Of a DNA stretch of 43,300 nt, positions 26,131-36,640 are shown piece by piece; position 1 is the stretch's first letter, and each line of letters begins with the position of its first letter. The notes beneath the pieces were generated by a model. The model made no database searches, was not told the origin of the DNA, and saw nothing but the letters and a program-made list of their open reading frames with translations. Where the stretch lies: the IMG/VR virus record IMGVR_UViG_3300049043_000362, positions 1-43,300 of that record; one strand, given 5' to 3'. Position numbers and translations under genes: made by a program. The DNA comes from a virus.

Positions 26131-26406
26131 TCAAAGTGGAGCGCACATCCAGCGCGCGTTGAACAAATCCCGCGCTGGGGACGGCCGCACCCGCGGCCAA
26201 ACCGGTCTCCTGCTGCTTGATGCCTTGCCGCGCCGTCATGTACGGCGGCGTGACGGCGCGAGAACTTTCTGCACCTTGACCTCGCGGGGCGCGTCGATCA
26301 CAAGCCGCGCCCGCGCGCCCGACTCTCCGCGCAATGTGACGGTGATGCGCCCGGAATCCAGGCTCAACGGGGTGCACCGCACGCGCAAATCGAAGGACAA
26401 TGCCAT
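26131..26406 (-). CDS. Small hypothetical protein before the capsid gene
   Basis: About 90 residues with a frame change near 26260. ATG 26406 follows the scaffold stop by four bases. The N-terminal half is beta-rich (MALSFDLRVRCTPLSLDSGR, ITVTLRGESGARARLVIDAP). The second half reads PPYMTARQGIKQQETGLAAG and ALDVRST. The exact stop is uncertain; a TGA at 26131-26133 lies just before the capsid ribosome-binding site. No family recognised. Confidence 0.5.
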
Positions 26407-26410
26407 CGGC

Positions 26411-27429
26411 TTATTGACGCATGAAGGCGCTCGGACCGTTGCGGCCATCCCGAGCGCTCCATGCGGGCCAGCGCGTTTTCGTAGGCGATTCCGTTCAGGC
26501 CTTCAAGGTCGGCGAATTCGCCGGCGCCTGCGCCTTCCCTGCCGGCTCCTGGTCGGCGGCCGGCGCGTCGCGGCGGAGCGTGGTCACGCGGTCCGTGGCG
26601 GCGTCGCGGCGCGCCTTGAGGGCCGAAGCCACCTTGTCCTTGGCCGCAAGCGGCTTGTCCGCGTCGGCGCCGGCGGCCGGGGCCGCCAAGCCCATGTCGG
26701 CACGGAATTGCTTGTCCGCCTCGATCAGGATCCGCCGCCGGGTCCAGCGCTGGCGGTCCGGGTTGGCCTTGATCGCCTCCTCGCTCACAAGATCGCGCAC
26801 GATTGCGTCAAACGCACGGCCTGCGGATTTGCTTTGGTAGATCGCGCCTGGTCGGCTGCGACATGAACGCGGCCACCTCGGCGGTCCCACGCATTGGTTG
26901 CGGCCTGCTCCGATCATTTCCGCGGCCAGCGTGGCCTTGAGCGTCGCGGTGTTGAGGGCCTGGCGCTCGGTCTCAAGCTCTTCGCGCTGCGACTCGTATT
27001 CGTCGATGTCGATTTCGCCGCTGCGGGAATTGCTGGCCCAGCGGCTCTCGAAGCGCCGCCGGCGTTGGCTTCGACTCGCTCCTCGGTGATCCGCCGGCAC
27101 CTCGGCGCGGTAGGGCGATCGCGGGGTTGCCGCAAACGCATCGTCATCGTCAACTGACGGTTGCGGCGGCATCCGACGTGTTGCTGGCGATTTCGCGCAG
27201 CGTCTCGGATTCGCGCCCCAGTCCATGTCGCTGGACCCGTCGTCATCGCCGCGAATTGCGGCGCGCTCGGCCGCAGTCAGGGCGTCCCATTCGTCATGGG
27301 CAACGTCATCGGGCCGACCGTCGGTTGCGGATCGACGTCATCGTCGGCGGCGGCGGCGCCGGTCGTTTTTTCCACTGCCGCCTCTTCATCATTCGTGTGC
27401 CCGAGCAGTTTTCGCAGCAGATAGCTCAT
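26411..27429 (-). CDS. Probable capsid scaffolding protein
   Basis: About 339 residues with frame changes near 27285, 27185, 27100, 27050, 26910, 26850 and 26500. ATG 27429. It is acidic at the N-terminus (DEEAAVEKT, then DDDVDPQPTVG) with DEWDALTAAERAAIRGDDGS. Long charged helices follow (ESQREELETERQALNTATLK and DKQFRADMGLAAPAAGADAD), ending near NGIAYENALARMERSG. An acidic N-terminus, coiled-coil middle and position upstream of the capsid gene are those of a scaffold, the temporary internal core for shell assembly. Confidence 0.75.
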
Positions 27430-27432
27430 GGA

Positions 27433-27630
27433 TCAATCCTTGTCGTCGTCGAACTCGGCCTGTACTTTCTTGAGCTCGTCGAGGCGCGCGGCGGCGAGCT
27501 TGCGGACACGTTTCATCAGCTTGGCGTCCTTTTCGATTTGCTCGGCACGCATGAGCGTGTCGAGCGCGCTTTGGGCCTCCCAGTCATCTCTCGCCGGAGA
27601 GGTATAACGCGCCGTTGGTCTGCTAGCCAT
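27433..27630 (-). CDS. Small helical hypothetical protein
   Basis: 65 residues, intact. ATG 27630 is preceded by TAGGAGACTTTC. It is highly charged and helical: DDWEAQSALDTLMRAEQIEK, then KLMKRVRKLAAARLDELKKV and an acidic end FDDDKD. Similar short proteins sit before scaffolds in related phages. It could be an assembly cofactor. No named family recognised. Confidence 0.65.
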   Translation of the reverse strand: MASRPTARYTSPARDDWEAQSALDTLMRAEQIEKDAKLMKRVRKLAAARLDELKKVQAEFDDDKD

Positions 27631-27639
27631 GAAAGTCTC

Positions 27640-28274
27640 CTACGTCGGGAACGGTTGTGTGACCAGCCACGCCTGGTAGACGGGAATGCCCGCTCGCATC
27701 TGCGCAGCGGCATCGCAGGCGCCACGCCTCTTGCTGCGCCAGCTTGGCCGCTGCGGCAGCGGTTGCCGCATCAATCTGCGCCTGCGTGGGCGGCGTCGGC
27801 GGGTCGGGGATCACATCGGTCTGAGGCCATCCGCAAAACGGATGCCCGGGCATGCATCTCGGTGCCGGTCTGGAGCCGCGTCACCGGGTCGTAAACCGGC
27901 ACCGGCACCGGCGCGAACGGGTCGAAGACTTTAACAAGGCTGACCACATACGGCGAGCGTCCGTCCCACATGCAGGCGTAGGTCGCGCCGGCCAGCGGTA
28001 TCTGCGTCGGGTTGCCGGGAGCGCCACCACGCTGCAAGACATGCGCAGCCACCGCTGCCGCGCCGCTGGACTCAACGAGCGCCCTGATGCCGTTCAGCGC
28101 CGCCAGCGCGCCGCCGGAGAGCGTGCTGATCTTGGCGTTGGGGTTACCGTCTAGCCACGCGCGCAGCGCCGCCAGCCGGGTCTGGAACGTGGCGAACTTG
28201 ACCGCATCGCTGGCCGACAGTTCGACCGTGTCGTAGGCGTAGTCGCCGGATGGGGTTTTGACGTAGAAGTGCAT
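27640..28274 (-). CDS. Fibre-associated protein, possible tail-fibre assembly chaperone
   Basis: About 210 residues with frame changes near 27855 and 27720. ATG 28274 overlaps the stop of the long fibre gene (TGATG). The N-terminus MHFYVKTPSGDYAYDTVELS and a helical body are followed by DVIPDPPTPPTQAQIDAATA and an Ala-rich helix, ending WLVTQPFPT. A position directly after a large fibre gene and a C-terminal Ala/Gln helix recall fibre-assembly proteins, but the match is weak. Confidence 0.55.
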
Positions 28275-30662
28275 CAGGCCACCATCGCGGTCAGTTGGGC
28301 GTCGGGAACCTGAGCATTGAACAGCCGCACATTGCGAACTGGGAGTTCACCCACCCCGATCCGCTGGCAGTCCCAATGTTGATGGTCGGCCCCAAATTCA
28401 TTGACCCATCGAAAGCCTTGTTCAGTCCCGCCCCCGCGTCGGTTGTCTGCTTGCATGACAACCGACTGCCGCCCCATGCCGACGCAAGTTTGACCGGGGT
28501 ATTCAGCGGCGTCGGCGTTGCCGTGTCGGCAAAGGTTGTGCCGTCGTGATGTGTACGCTTGAAGCAACGTACCCAGCGCCAACACCGCTTGCGATGGATA
28601 GATCGGATATGAATTTGGCGCAGCGGCAGCCCACCGAGTCACTTCCGCGTAGGCTGTGCCGACAGAAGATGACAACGACCCCGCTGGATAACCCAACACA
28701 TCGGGATTCCGCGTCGCCGCTCCGGTGCTCGTCGGGATCGGGTTGGTCGCGCCGCCGTTGGTGGCCTGTTCGACCTGCGGGTAGGCAATGCGAATGGTGA
28801 AATCGATATAGGCGGCTGGCAGGTTTGCCAAGTAAAAGTAGCCGCCGTTTATCTGATCGATGCCCGATGCTGGCGTTGTCGCATTACCGGATAGCCTATT
28901 TGCCGACAGCGCCCCGGTAGAAGGCAGCACAGCAGGACCACCAAAATACGTTATGGATGTGACGTAGGCTCCGCCCAAGTACAAATCCGACCCGTATAAA
29001 GTGTTGACAGCAGGGTTCGTTCCCGCGACCAGCTTTGCGTATACCGATCCGCTCCATTTTTGCGACAACCCTGCAACGGCTCGTAACGATGCGTCGGTGT
29101 TGATCTGGATGTACGCCAGCGGAACGCCGTTCGTCCCGTTGAACCGGATGTCGATATACGGCATGCCATTTTCAAAACCTAGCAAGACGGTCTGCGTCAG
29201 GCCGGGTCGTTGACGTTCCAATGGACCAGTTGGTCGGTAGCGCGCCACCCGAGCCGATCACGCCAGCAACAGCACCAGCCATCGTGTTGTTGCGCACGAT
29301 GTTCGTTCTCCGCCTCCTCGCACAGATAGCCGAGATTGGTGGCTGCGGGGATCGGGGCGTAGGTGCCGGTGTCGATGGGGCCGACGGCTGCGGTGGTTGT
29401 GGGGACGTAGGCGTCGCTGATTGCAATGCTGTTGGGCCGGAACGACGGCGATGACATATACACCGTCTGCCCTGTGCCGTTGTATGTGGCGAAGTCTGGA
29501 GCCGATTTAAGAGACAGCCAAGGAGCCGACCCCAACCCGCTCGGGAACGTCGCACGCAGCGTTAACAGCCGCCACCCGTTGCCCACATCCACGATGGTCT
29601 GCGACTGCGATACGTTGCCATAATTGGCTGCGCTGATGGTCATTGCCGACAGGCTGGTGCAGGTCAGCCTTGCGCCGTTGGCAAGCGCCGCGTCGTTTAT
29701 CTCGATTGAACAGGTGTCTCTGGTGCCAGCCTTGAAGTACGCCGAAAGCGTAACCGAAAAGGCGTTGGGGACGGTTGGGTTGATGCTGATGCGGTGGCTG
29801 TGGATGCCAGCATTTTCCGTGAACAAAAACGCGGCTGCTCCGGCGAACGGGACGCCGCCAGCATTGGACGCCACACAGGTGTCTGCCCCTGTTGAAGGCC
29901 ACGTTGCGCCAGCGGCAAGGTTCTCCGACTGCAACAGCAAATTCTGCGTATACACCCGCGCCTGGTCGAAGTAGCGCACGCCGTCCACATTCGCGCCATG
30001 CCACGGTGAGGACAGCACGCCGTTGCTGACGTACTCCGACGGGCCTTGCACGGCTTCGTTGGTGATGTCCTCAAGTTGGGCGTAAACCAGCGTCATGGTT
30101 GTCGCTGTAGTGGCCGCACCGGCATCAGCGCCGAAACGACAATGCAGCAGAACCCACTGTGGCATTTTGCGCAGGGAAAACGCCCGTAAATTCCGTGGGA
30201 GTTGCGGTCAGCGTCACTGTGCCGCCGATAACCACATTGTCTACATTGTTTGATACGCCTATGCGCAAAGTGCCGTCGCCGGAAGCAACAAAGCGATATG
30301 CAAATATGCGTCTTGCGGATGGATAGGAGGTGCTTGCATCCAACGCAGCCCGTTGGCAGGAAAGCTGCATGTAAGAGGCAAAGTTTTAGTCGCGCCACCA
30401 GCTACGCTCCATGTAACATCGTTGAGCGTTTCGGACTTCAACACCAAATTTTGCACCCGCCGCGCCCCATGAAACCGCGCCTCCCCGACAGCACCGGGAC
30501 GATCCGCGCTTCGAAGTCGGTGACGGTGGCGGGGTGGCGCGGGAGAACGAGGGCGCCCAGGCCTACCCCTGCCGTCAACGAGCGGGTAAGCGGCGCCTCA
30601 AAGATCGGGCGCAAAGCCGACCGTATCCTGGTCAGCGATACGGTCGACAGTCCCAGGTTCAT
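28274..30662 (-). CDS. Long fibre or tailspike with carbohydrate-binding-like repeats
   Basis: About 795 residues with frame changes near 30475, 30330, 30130, 29320, 29215, 28560 and 28310. ATG 30662. The N-terminus MNLGLSTVSLTRIRSAL is a typical podophage fibre start. At least two repeats follow the same plan: a QNLLLQSENL-type opening, a jelly-roll with FSVTLSAYFKAGTRDTCSIE and a GWRLLTLRATFPSGLG strand, as in CBM-like domains. A concanavalin/laminin-type segment with TVLLGFENGMPYIDIRFN comes later. No catalytic motif recognised. Likely binds host polysaccharide. Unusually, it lies between portal and scaffold. Confidence 0.7.
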
Positions 30663-30671
30663 GGCGTCAGA

Positions 30672-30940
30672 TCAGTACACGCTCACCATGAGCGAGGCCG
30701 TGGTGTTTGTCGAATTCACCCGCCTGGCGCGGATCGGCAGAAAGTGCCGGCCGGCACGTTCAAGAACGTGACCACGGTGTTGTCCCACATGGCCACTGCC
30801 ACGTTGCCGGCGCCGCCGACGTAGATTGCGCGCGACACGTAGGTCAAATCCGCGCTGTCACTGGGCGCGACTGTCTCGGCGCCGTTCGCCGGCGCGTCAT
30901 AGCCGGCGATCTTTTCGTGTTTGTGCTCCACGGCCGGCAT
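30672..30940 (-). CDS. Small beta-rich structural protein
   Basis: About 89 residues with one frame change near 30745. ATG 30940 has GGGAGGCTGAA upstream and starts one base after the portal stop. It reads MPAVEHKHEKIAGYDAPANG, then SRAIYVGGAGNVAVAMWDNT and VVTFLNVPAGTFLPIRARRV, ending near SLMVSVY. The pattern of a short protein with a T-VTF-NVPAG core recurs in phage head or fibre modules, where it is usually unnamed. Possibly a head fibre or decoration protein. Confidence 0.6.
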
Positions 30941-30941
30941 T

Positions 30942-33277
30942 TCAGCCTCCCATCGGTGGTGGTGATTGATCGGGCCCGGCGGGCGCGGCCTGCTGCATGT
31001 CCATCTGGCGACGGCTGCGGCAATCCGGGCGGCGTCGGTGCGGCAGCCGCCTGGCCCGGCACGGGTTTGAAGCCGGCGCCTTTCAATATCTCGTCGGCTG
31101 CGCGGCGCGATGCCTGGCGATGCCAGCACCATGCCGGCGCCTTCCATGGCCTTGATGATCGATTCGACCGCCCGGGCCATGGCGTCTGCCTCCAGCTTCT
31201 CGCCGTTGGCCATGGCGGCGCGCGCCTTGCCTTCTGCCTCCCGCACTGCGGCGATCATCTGGGCCCGCGCCAAGGCCTGCTGCTCGGCTTGGGCCTGTTT
31301 CGCCGCCATGGCTTCCTGCTGCTCTTCCGGCGACATCGGCTTGTCCGGATCTCGATGGCCGTTGATCTTGCGGATGCGCGCCACCAGCTCTTCCTTGCCG
31401 GGTACGTCGAAATACTCCATGACCAGATCGAGCAGCTGGATGCCTACCTCGGGCGGCGTTTCGCCCAGCATTTCCATCATGGTCTCGAACATGGCCATCC
31501 GCATCGATTCGCGGAAGTCCTGCTCGGACACCACGAAATCGGCCTCGAACCGCGTGATGTCGTTCAGGAACTGCACCTCCGCCATCCTGGTCGAGAATTC
31601 GGCTCCCCGGTGGCCGCATCGCGCATTGGCTGGTTCGATCTCCAGAAAATCCGGCCAGCCGCGGTTGCCGCGCGGGCCCTCCGATGTCCGCCACGGTCTT
31701 GGGCTCGGTGAAATACTGCTCGATCCGCGACAGGCGGATCTGGCCCAGCCCACTTGAACGCATAGAGCGCAGGTTGTCAAACGGCGCGGCTGTGACGGTG
31801 CCGCCCTGATCCTGACGGCGCTGGATCGCAATGCCGCTGGTCGCGTTGGTCTTGGCGCCGAGGTTTTCGTCGGTGACGCCGCTGCCGGATTCCATGAATC
31901 GGACATCGAGCTCGGCCAGCCGTACCTGCTGCTCGGCGAGCTACGGCGTCCTTGATCTCCAGCGCGCGGCCTTTGCGGCGCACGACAATGCCGTCGGGGC
32001 GGGCCACCTCGTCGCGGAGCTCGTCAATGTCATCGACGGCACCCTCTTCCATCTCGACGCGGCGGGTAGCCAGCAGAAATTGCGCCTTGCTCATGCGCTT
32101 GTTGAAGTCGTCCGGGGCGTCCCGCAGGCGCCGCATGATGCCGTCAGGGCAAGGCCGTCCGGCCCGCTGACGAGCAGCACCAGACCGGCACAGACGGCAA
32201 CCGGTTGCAGGCGGTACGGCTGGCGCGCTCCTCGATGATGCCGCCCTTGACCAGGATGGCGACGGCGCGTTGCCATGACCACGGCGCTCGTAGCAGGCCC
32301 ACCGCGCCATTCCGGTACGGCGCGCACGTGCATGCGGTCGTCCGGGTTGTAGGTGTGGCCGTTGAAAACATCGCCGCGAATGATCTGGCGACGCGCCGGC
32401 TCCCGGAACCACATTTCGACGCAGGCGCACCCGCTGGCGGCGGTTGTGCGCGCTGAAGGTGTCGGTCGTGACGATTGAGGCGCCGGCCGTCGGCAGGCTG
32501 GTATCGCGCATGGTGCAGCACCGCTGGCCGAGATCGTAGGACTTCGTCCTCGTCGCCGTTGGCCAGCGCGTCGTTGGCGATCCGCTTGACGACCGCAGCA
32601 GCGCGGCCCGGCCGGAAAGGCGCGACCGCCATGTCGAGGTCGATGCTTTTGAGGCGCACGACATAGCGCCAGTCGCTGCCATCAAGGGACCGTCCGCACG
32701 AATCCCACAGCATGTTGCGCCACGACTCCCAGCCCGAATACAGGGGCTCGTCGGTGATGTCGGAGCGGGCCCCCTCTTCAAGCCAGCCGATCCCCACCTT
32801 GACAGCCTCGGAAAACGCGAAACTGCGGGCCAGCCCGGCGTTCGAGACGTCGCTGACGTACTTCATGAGCTTGGTCTTGCGGTCGGCGTCGTCGATGGCC
32901 TCCTGGCCGCCCTTGCGGGCCAGGATCTTGTGATCGACCCGGGTGCGCCTCTCGGTGCCGATCATCCAGTCGATCTTCTGCGCCGCAAAGTTGAACACCA
33001 GCGGCGCCTGGCCGCGCTCTTCCAGCGCGTCGGCATCGTCCTCGCGCCACTGCAGGCCGTCGTAGTAATCCTCGTCGAGCGCCATTTCGAGGCGGTTCGC
33101 GCTCTGCTTCTCGCGCTCCTGCTCGTACCAAGACCAGAGCCGACCATGCAGTCGCCGGGCCCTGTCGCTGTCGAGCGGGTTTGTCGGCTGCGTCGAGGCG
33201 TCGATGTCATCGTCGCCCGATGACCCGAAAACAGGATCGTGAGCCGCCTGCGCCCGCACGTTTTCGATCAGCGCCAT
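30942..33277 (-). CDS. Portal protein, P22-like
   Basis: About 777 residues with many frame changes (near 32510, 32430, 32290, 32200, 31945, 31670, 31100 and 31000). ATG 33277 shares a base with the previous TGA. The N-terminal part contains RLHGRLWSWYEQEREKQSAN, YYDGLQWREDDADALEERGQ and NFAAQKIDWMIGTERRTRVD, characteristic of the portal wing. The middle has DAPDDFNKRMSKAQFLLATR and SGIAIQRRQDQGGTVTAAPF. The C-terminal part is helical (DFRESMRMAMFETMMEMLGE) with a Gln/Ala/Glu coiled barrel-like tail. It forms the dodecameric channel for DNA packaging and ejection. Confidence 0.88.
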
Positions 33278-33790
33278 CAATGCACCTGGGCGCTGGTCAG
33301 AATGCCGGCGTCGCTCATGGCTTCGGCCATGGCCTGCGCTTTGGGCACGCGCACATCGTGCTCGGCCACCACCTTTCCATCCTCGCGGACGATGATCTGG
33401 CCGCCCGACACCATCTTTCTCCGCGCGCCTCGGCGCCCGGCATCCGGCTTGGCCATCACCAAATCGTCCAGGTGATCGGCCACCAGCGTGTACACCTCGT
33501 GCGCGTTGGCCTTGGTGGGCTCCATGCCCATGACGGACAGCCCGCGGATGATTTCGCGGATGGCCAGGGCCGTGCGCTCGATGCGCTCCATGTCGCCCTC
33601 GTCAACGAGCTTGTCGGGGTGGTATTTCCAGGCCGACGCCAGCGGGACGCCAAACGCGCCGCGCGCCACGCCGCGGTGGAGCGGCCAGACAAACAGTGCG
33701 GGCTCATCGTGCAAATACTGCAACGACAGGCCGAACTGGCCCCGCCTCCACGTTCTTCGCGCGGCGGTGCCGCCCAGAATCGACTGGCAT
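33277..33790 (-). CDS. Hypothetical protein between terminase and portal
   Basis: About 170 residues with one frame change near 33735. ATG 33790. It contains FVWPLHRGVARGAFGVPLAS and AWKYHPDKLVDEGDMERIER, followed by a helical half with YTLVADHLDDLVMAKPDA and a C-terminal KMVSGGQIIVREDGKVVAEH. No recognised family. It is embedded by overlapping start and stop between two packaging genes, so a head or packaging accessory role is plausible. Confidence 0.6.
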
Positions 33791-33792
33791 GC

Positions 33793-34110
33793 CTAGTTTG
33801 CTCTCCATGTGTGCGTGCGCCGGCGTTTGCCGAACACGCGATCGGTTACGACCGGCTCACGCCAGCCTGTGAATTCCTGTGCCTTGGCCACCAGTTCGGC
33901 CACCTCGTCGAGGAACGCATCCACGCCGTCCGGCTCGGTCGCCGTCGCGTCGTACAGGTTCCGCAGGATGTCCTTGGCCGCAGCCGCCTCGACGGCACGC
34001 ACGCTGTCGGCCATGCCCAAATCGAACGCCCGGCCGCCCACCATCAAGCGCACCGTGCTGTAACGCTTGCCGCGATACCAAGCCGAGACCGCCTCGATTT
34101 GAATCGCCAT
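33793..34110 (-). CDS. Small hypothetical protein after the large terminase
   Basis: 105 residues, intact. ATG 34110 overlaps the terminase stop (TGATG). It reads MAIQIEAVSAWYRGKRYSTV, then GRAFDLGMADSVRAVEAAAA and FLDEVAELVAKAQEFTGWRE, ending with a basic tail GKRRRTHTW. It is a mixed alpha/beta protein with no recognised family. Confidence 0.6.
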   Translation of the reverse strand: MAIQIEAVSAWYRGKRYSTVRLMVGGRAFDLGMADSVRAVEAAAAKDILRNLYDATATEPDGVDAFLDEVAELVAKAQEFTGWREPVVTDRVFGKRRRTHTWRAN

Positions 34111-35640
34111 CAAGCGGTTCTCCAGCTGCGCGCAGCCTTCTGTTGCTTGGTGGCGGCCATGGGCACCATCTGGCGGTGCTGGGCAAACTGCATATATGCG
34201 TCGGTGCCGTTCGAGGCCCAGTTGTGCAGCGGTGCGTTCGCCCACACCGCCTGCTTGTCGTCCCACTTGCGCTGGTAGTTCGACAGGGCGCGCAGCCCGT
34301 CGGCGCAACCCTTTTCATCGAACCAGCATTGCGGGAGGATTGATCGCACGGCCTCGATGCCGTCCATCTTGTCCAGCACCCTGCCCACCACGTAAATCGG
34401 CCGCACCCCCAGCCGCTCAAGGATTTCCGCGCGCGTCTCGGCGTATTCCTTGTCGGTCTGCTGCTGCATTTCCGCGTCGTGCGGCAGGTAATGCTTGCCG
34501 TAGGTGTAGCCCTTGTCCGCCAGAATCCGCGCAAAGTGCTGCATGCCGCTTCCGGTGGCCTGGTAATAGCCGATGAACCGGTGTTGCAAAGCTACCCGTC
34601 GATGCAGCCAGATCGCTGTCGCGCCTGTTCGAGCCCAGATCCCAGAACGGCTGTTGACCGGCTCGTTGGGCGCCCACGGCACCACGCCAATCCGGCCCTG
34701 ATCGCGCGCCTCTATCAGCTGCTTGCCGAAGTAGGCGCCATCAATCGCGGCCTCGAACGCCTCCGTCCAGGTGGACGGAAACTCCTTCATGTCGTCGCCC
34801 TGCTGCTGGTGCTTCTTGACGTACCAGGCCCGCTGGCGCGGGGTCGAGCTTGATGCCGTGTTTCACCTCAAGCATCGTGAAGTAGCGCTTGTGCTCCTCG
34901 TCGATGACGACGCCCTCGGGGTGCAGCCGATACTTCGGCGATTCCCACCAGGCGTAGAAGTGAAACCGCATGTCCAGCGGCGTGAGCTCCTTGAGCGCGC
35001 CGGTCTTGATGGCCGCGTCGTTCTTTTGCGCGGCCAGCGTCATGTCGTAGAACTCCCCGCCTTGTCCCTCGGCGGTCGACTCGACGAAGATGTACCCGCC
35101 GGTCTTCACGGCGTTGAACGAGCCCGACTTGATTTCCTTGGCCTTGTCGGGGAACTTCGCAGCGATCTTCCCGTACTCGGACACATGCAAGAACTGCAGA
35201 GTGCCGGAGCGCAGCGACACGCCGACGGACAGGCTCGACCCGTTCGAGAACTCCAGCATCGACTGGCTCTCGACCACCGTTTCGCGCGCCTGGCGCAGTC
35301 CCAGCGGCAGGTTGTTGTACGGATACAAGATCTTGTTGCGAAACAGCTTGGAGGCGTTCTCCTTGCTGTCGGCCGCGATACCGGCGGTCTTGTTGTCGGC
35401 GAACAGGCAGAAGTCCAGCGCCATCAGGTCGATGAAGGTGCTGAAACCCTGCTGCCGCGCCTTCAGGATCAGATTCAAATACCAGAGGTTCCGGTACAGG
35501 CGTTCCTGCGCATCGTTCGGATAGAACTTGAACCGACTGCCCTCGTCGTCGATCATCCAGTAGAGGTTGCACAGCCGCCACCATGGATCCGCCCACTCGT
35601 CGACGCTGACGCGCGCATCGATGTCGAGCACTGCGGTCAT
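34110..35640 (-). CDS. terL: Terminase large subunit
   Basis: About 509 residues with one frame change near 34835. ATG 35640. It is the ATP-driven packaging motor with a headful nuclease. The ATPase half shows LNLILKARQQGFSTFIDLMA, where the Walker A is of the degenerate RQQG-ST type common in terminases, and LQFLHVSEYGKIA as Walker B. The C-terminal RNase H-type nuclease half has FEAAIDGAYFGKQL, YLPHDAE and an acidic DKMDGIEAVRSI segment. Length fits the family. It follows terS by three bases. Confidence 0.9.
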
Positions 35641-35644
35641 GCCG

Positions 35645-36227
35645 CTAGCGCCTGATTGGCAGCCCGGCGCCGACCTTGCCGATCTCGGCCAACAGGGTGG
35701 CGATGGCGTCGGCGCCTCGCTGCCGGTTGTCCCTCTCGAACATGCCCTCGTATCGCGCCAGGCATTCGAGCGCCGGCAGCCGGTTGAGGAACTTGACCCT
35801 GTAGGTCGCGCCGTCCCACTCGACCGACTGGATGGCCGGCCGCAAGCTCTTGGGGATGTCGTGGATCTTCTCGAGCCTGCCGTGCTCGTCGAAAGCGTCG
35901 GCGATGTCGGCAAAGCGCGATCCGCGCCCATTCGCGCACGATGCGCTCGGCGTCGACTTGTATGGCGTGCGTCAGGCGCTCGGAGCGTATCCGCTACGGC
36001 AGCCATCACGTGGCCGCGCTTGACGTGCGCGTGGCCTGCGCCGCCGCGTTGGCGGCGGCATAGCCGGCGCGGACCATCGCCTGGCTGCCGTTGCGGTCCT
36101 TCAGGTATTCGAGGACAAACAGCGCCTCTTGCGCGCTGCAGCCGAACTCGTCCTTGCCTTCTGCGTCGCCGCGTCCGCGCCTCGCCTTCTCGGGCCGGGT
36201 GGCGCGCGATCCGCGTGCTTGAGCCAT
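35645..36227 (-). CDS. terS: Terminase small subunit
   Basis: About 193 residues with frame changes near 36025, 35985, 35925 and 35850. ATG 36227 has GAGGTG upstream. The N-terminus is basic and Ala/Gly-rich, then LKDRNGSQAMVRAGYAAANA, the helix-turn-helix signature of Terminase_2-type small subunits that bind the packaging site. The C-terminal part (FADIADAFDEHGRLEKIHDI, then LARYEGMFERDNRQRGADAI) matches the conserved tail of that family. It is the first gene after the late-region terminator. Confidence 0.82.
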
Positions 36228-36238
36228 CTACACCTCAG

Positions 36239-36271
36239 AAAAAAGCCCCGAACAGGTTTCCCTGCCGGGGC
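36239..36271 (-). terminator. Strong terminator immediately before the late operon (tR'-like)
   Basis: On the minus strand GCCCCGGCAGG-GAAA-CCTGTTCGGGGC is followed by TTTTTT. It sits 12 bases before the terS start, with no promoter visible between. Late genes must therefore be reached by polymerase that reads through it, as with lambda tR' and Q. Confidence 0.88.
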
Positions 36272-36454
36272 GAAGGTCACACCAGGAGGAGGTTGGTGGG
36301 AGACAAAGGTGGTGGTTCTCCCGGCCGGCACTGGCGTCGCGGCAACACGGGCGGTACTGCTCTCTGGCGCGCACCCCTCACGGCCATCCAATCCGCTGGC
36401 ATTCGATGCTTCCCCGGCCGGGAGACGGGTGGCGGGCTGGCGCCCGCAAGTTGA
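36272..36454. other. Gene-free stretch upstream of the late terminator
   Basis: About 180 bases without a convincing gene. It lies where a late promoter would be expected, between the 22-codon frame and the tR'-like terminator. I see no clear consensus promoter hexamers. A minus-strand open frame crosses it but reads through the terminator and is not convincing. Confidence 0.4.
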
Positions 36455-36523
36455 TCAACAGCCGCGCTTGCCGGGCTTGCCGGGCTTCTTGGCGGGCATC
36501 GGGTACGGTTTCGGCTTGGCCAT
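36455..36523 (-). CDS. 22-codon Lys/Pro/Gly-rich mini-protein
   Basis: ATG 36523 is preceded by CGGGGAATATTG. It reads MAKPKPYPMPAKKPGKPGKR followed by Gly-Cys and TGA. The composition is strongly basic and repetitive (KPGKPGK), like small DNA- or RNA-binding tails. It lies alone between two terminators. Short KP-rich frames of this type occur in some phages near head genes. The expression and function are unknown. Confidence 0.4.
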   Translation of the reverse strand: MAKPKPYPMPAKKPGKPGKRGC

Positions 36524-36538
36524 CAATATTCCCCGGTC

Positions 36539-36569
36539 GAAAATGAAAGCCCCGGCAAAGGCCAGGGCT
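36539..36569 (-). terminator. Terminator at the end of the early operon
   Basis: On the minus strand AGCCCTGGC-CTTT-GCCGGGGCT (nine pairs, one G-U) is followed by TTCATTTTC. It begins about 70 bases after the stop of the Q-like gene and is the first of two terminators before terS. Confidence 0.75.
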
Positions 36570-36640
36570 TCAGGAATTCGGCGCACGCCCCGGCGCGAAC
36601 CTCTACGCCAATTTGAAATCCGTTGCAAGCGGCCCGCCGA

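Noticed and set aside
33787-33794. GGCATGCC as another repressor operator near 33790
   Set aside because: Only the 8-bp core matches; it lies inside the late operon at a gene junction with no promoter, and one copy is expected by chance in GC-rich DNA.
36101-36391. Minus-strand open frame crossing the late terminator
   Set aside because: It reads through the terminator stem and its U tract, overlaps terS and has no ribosome-binding site.
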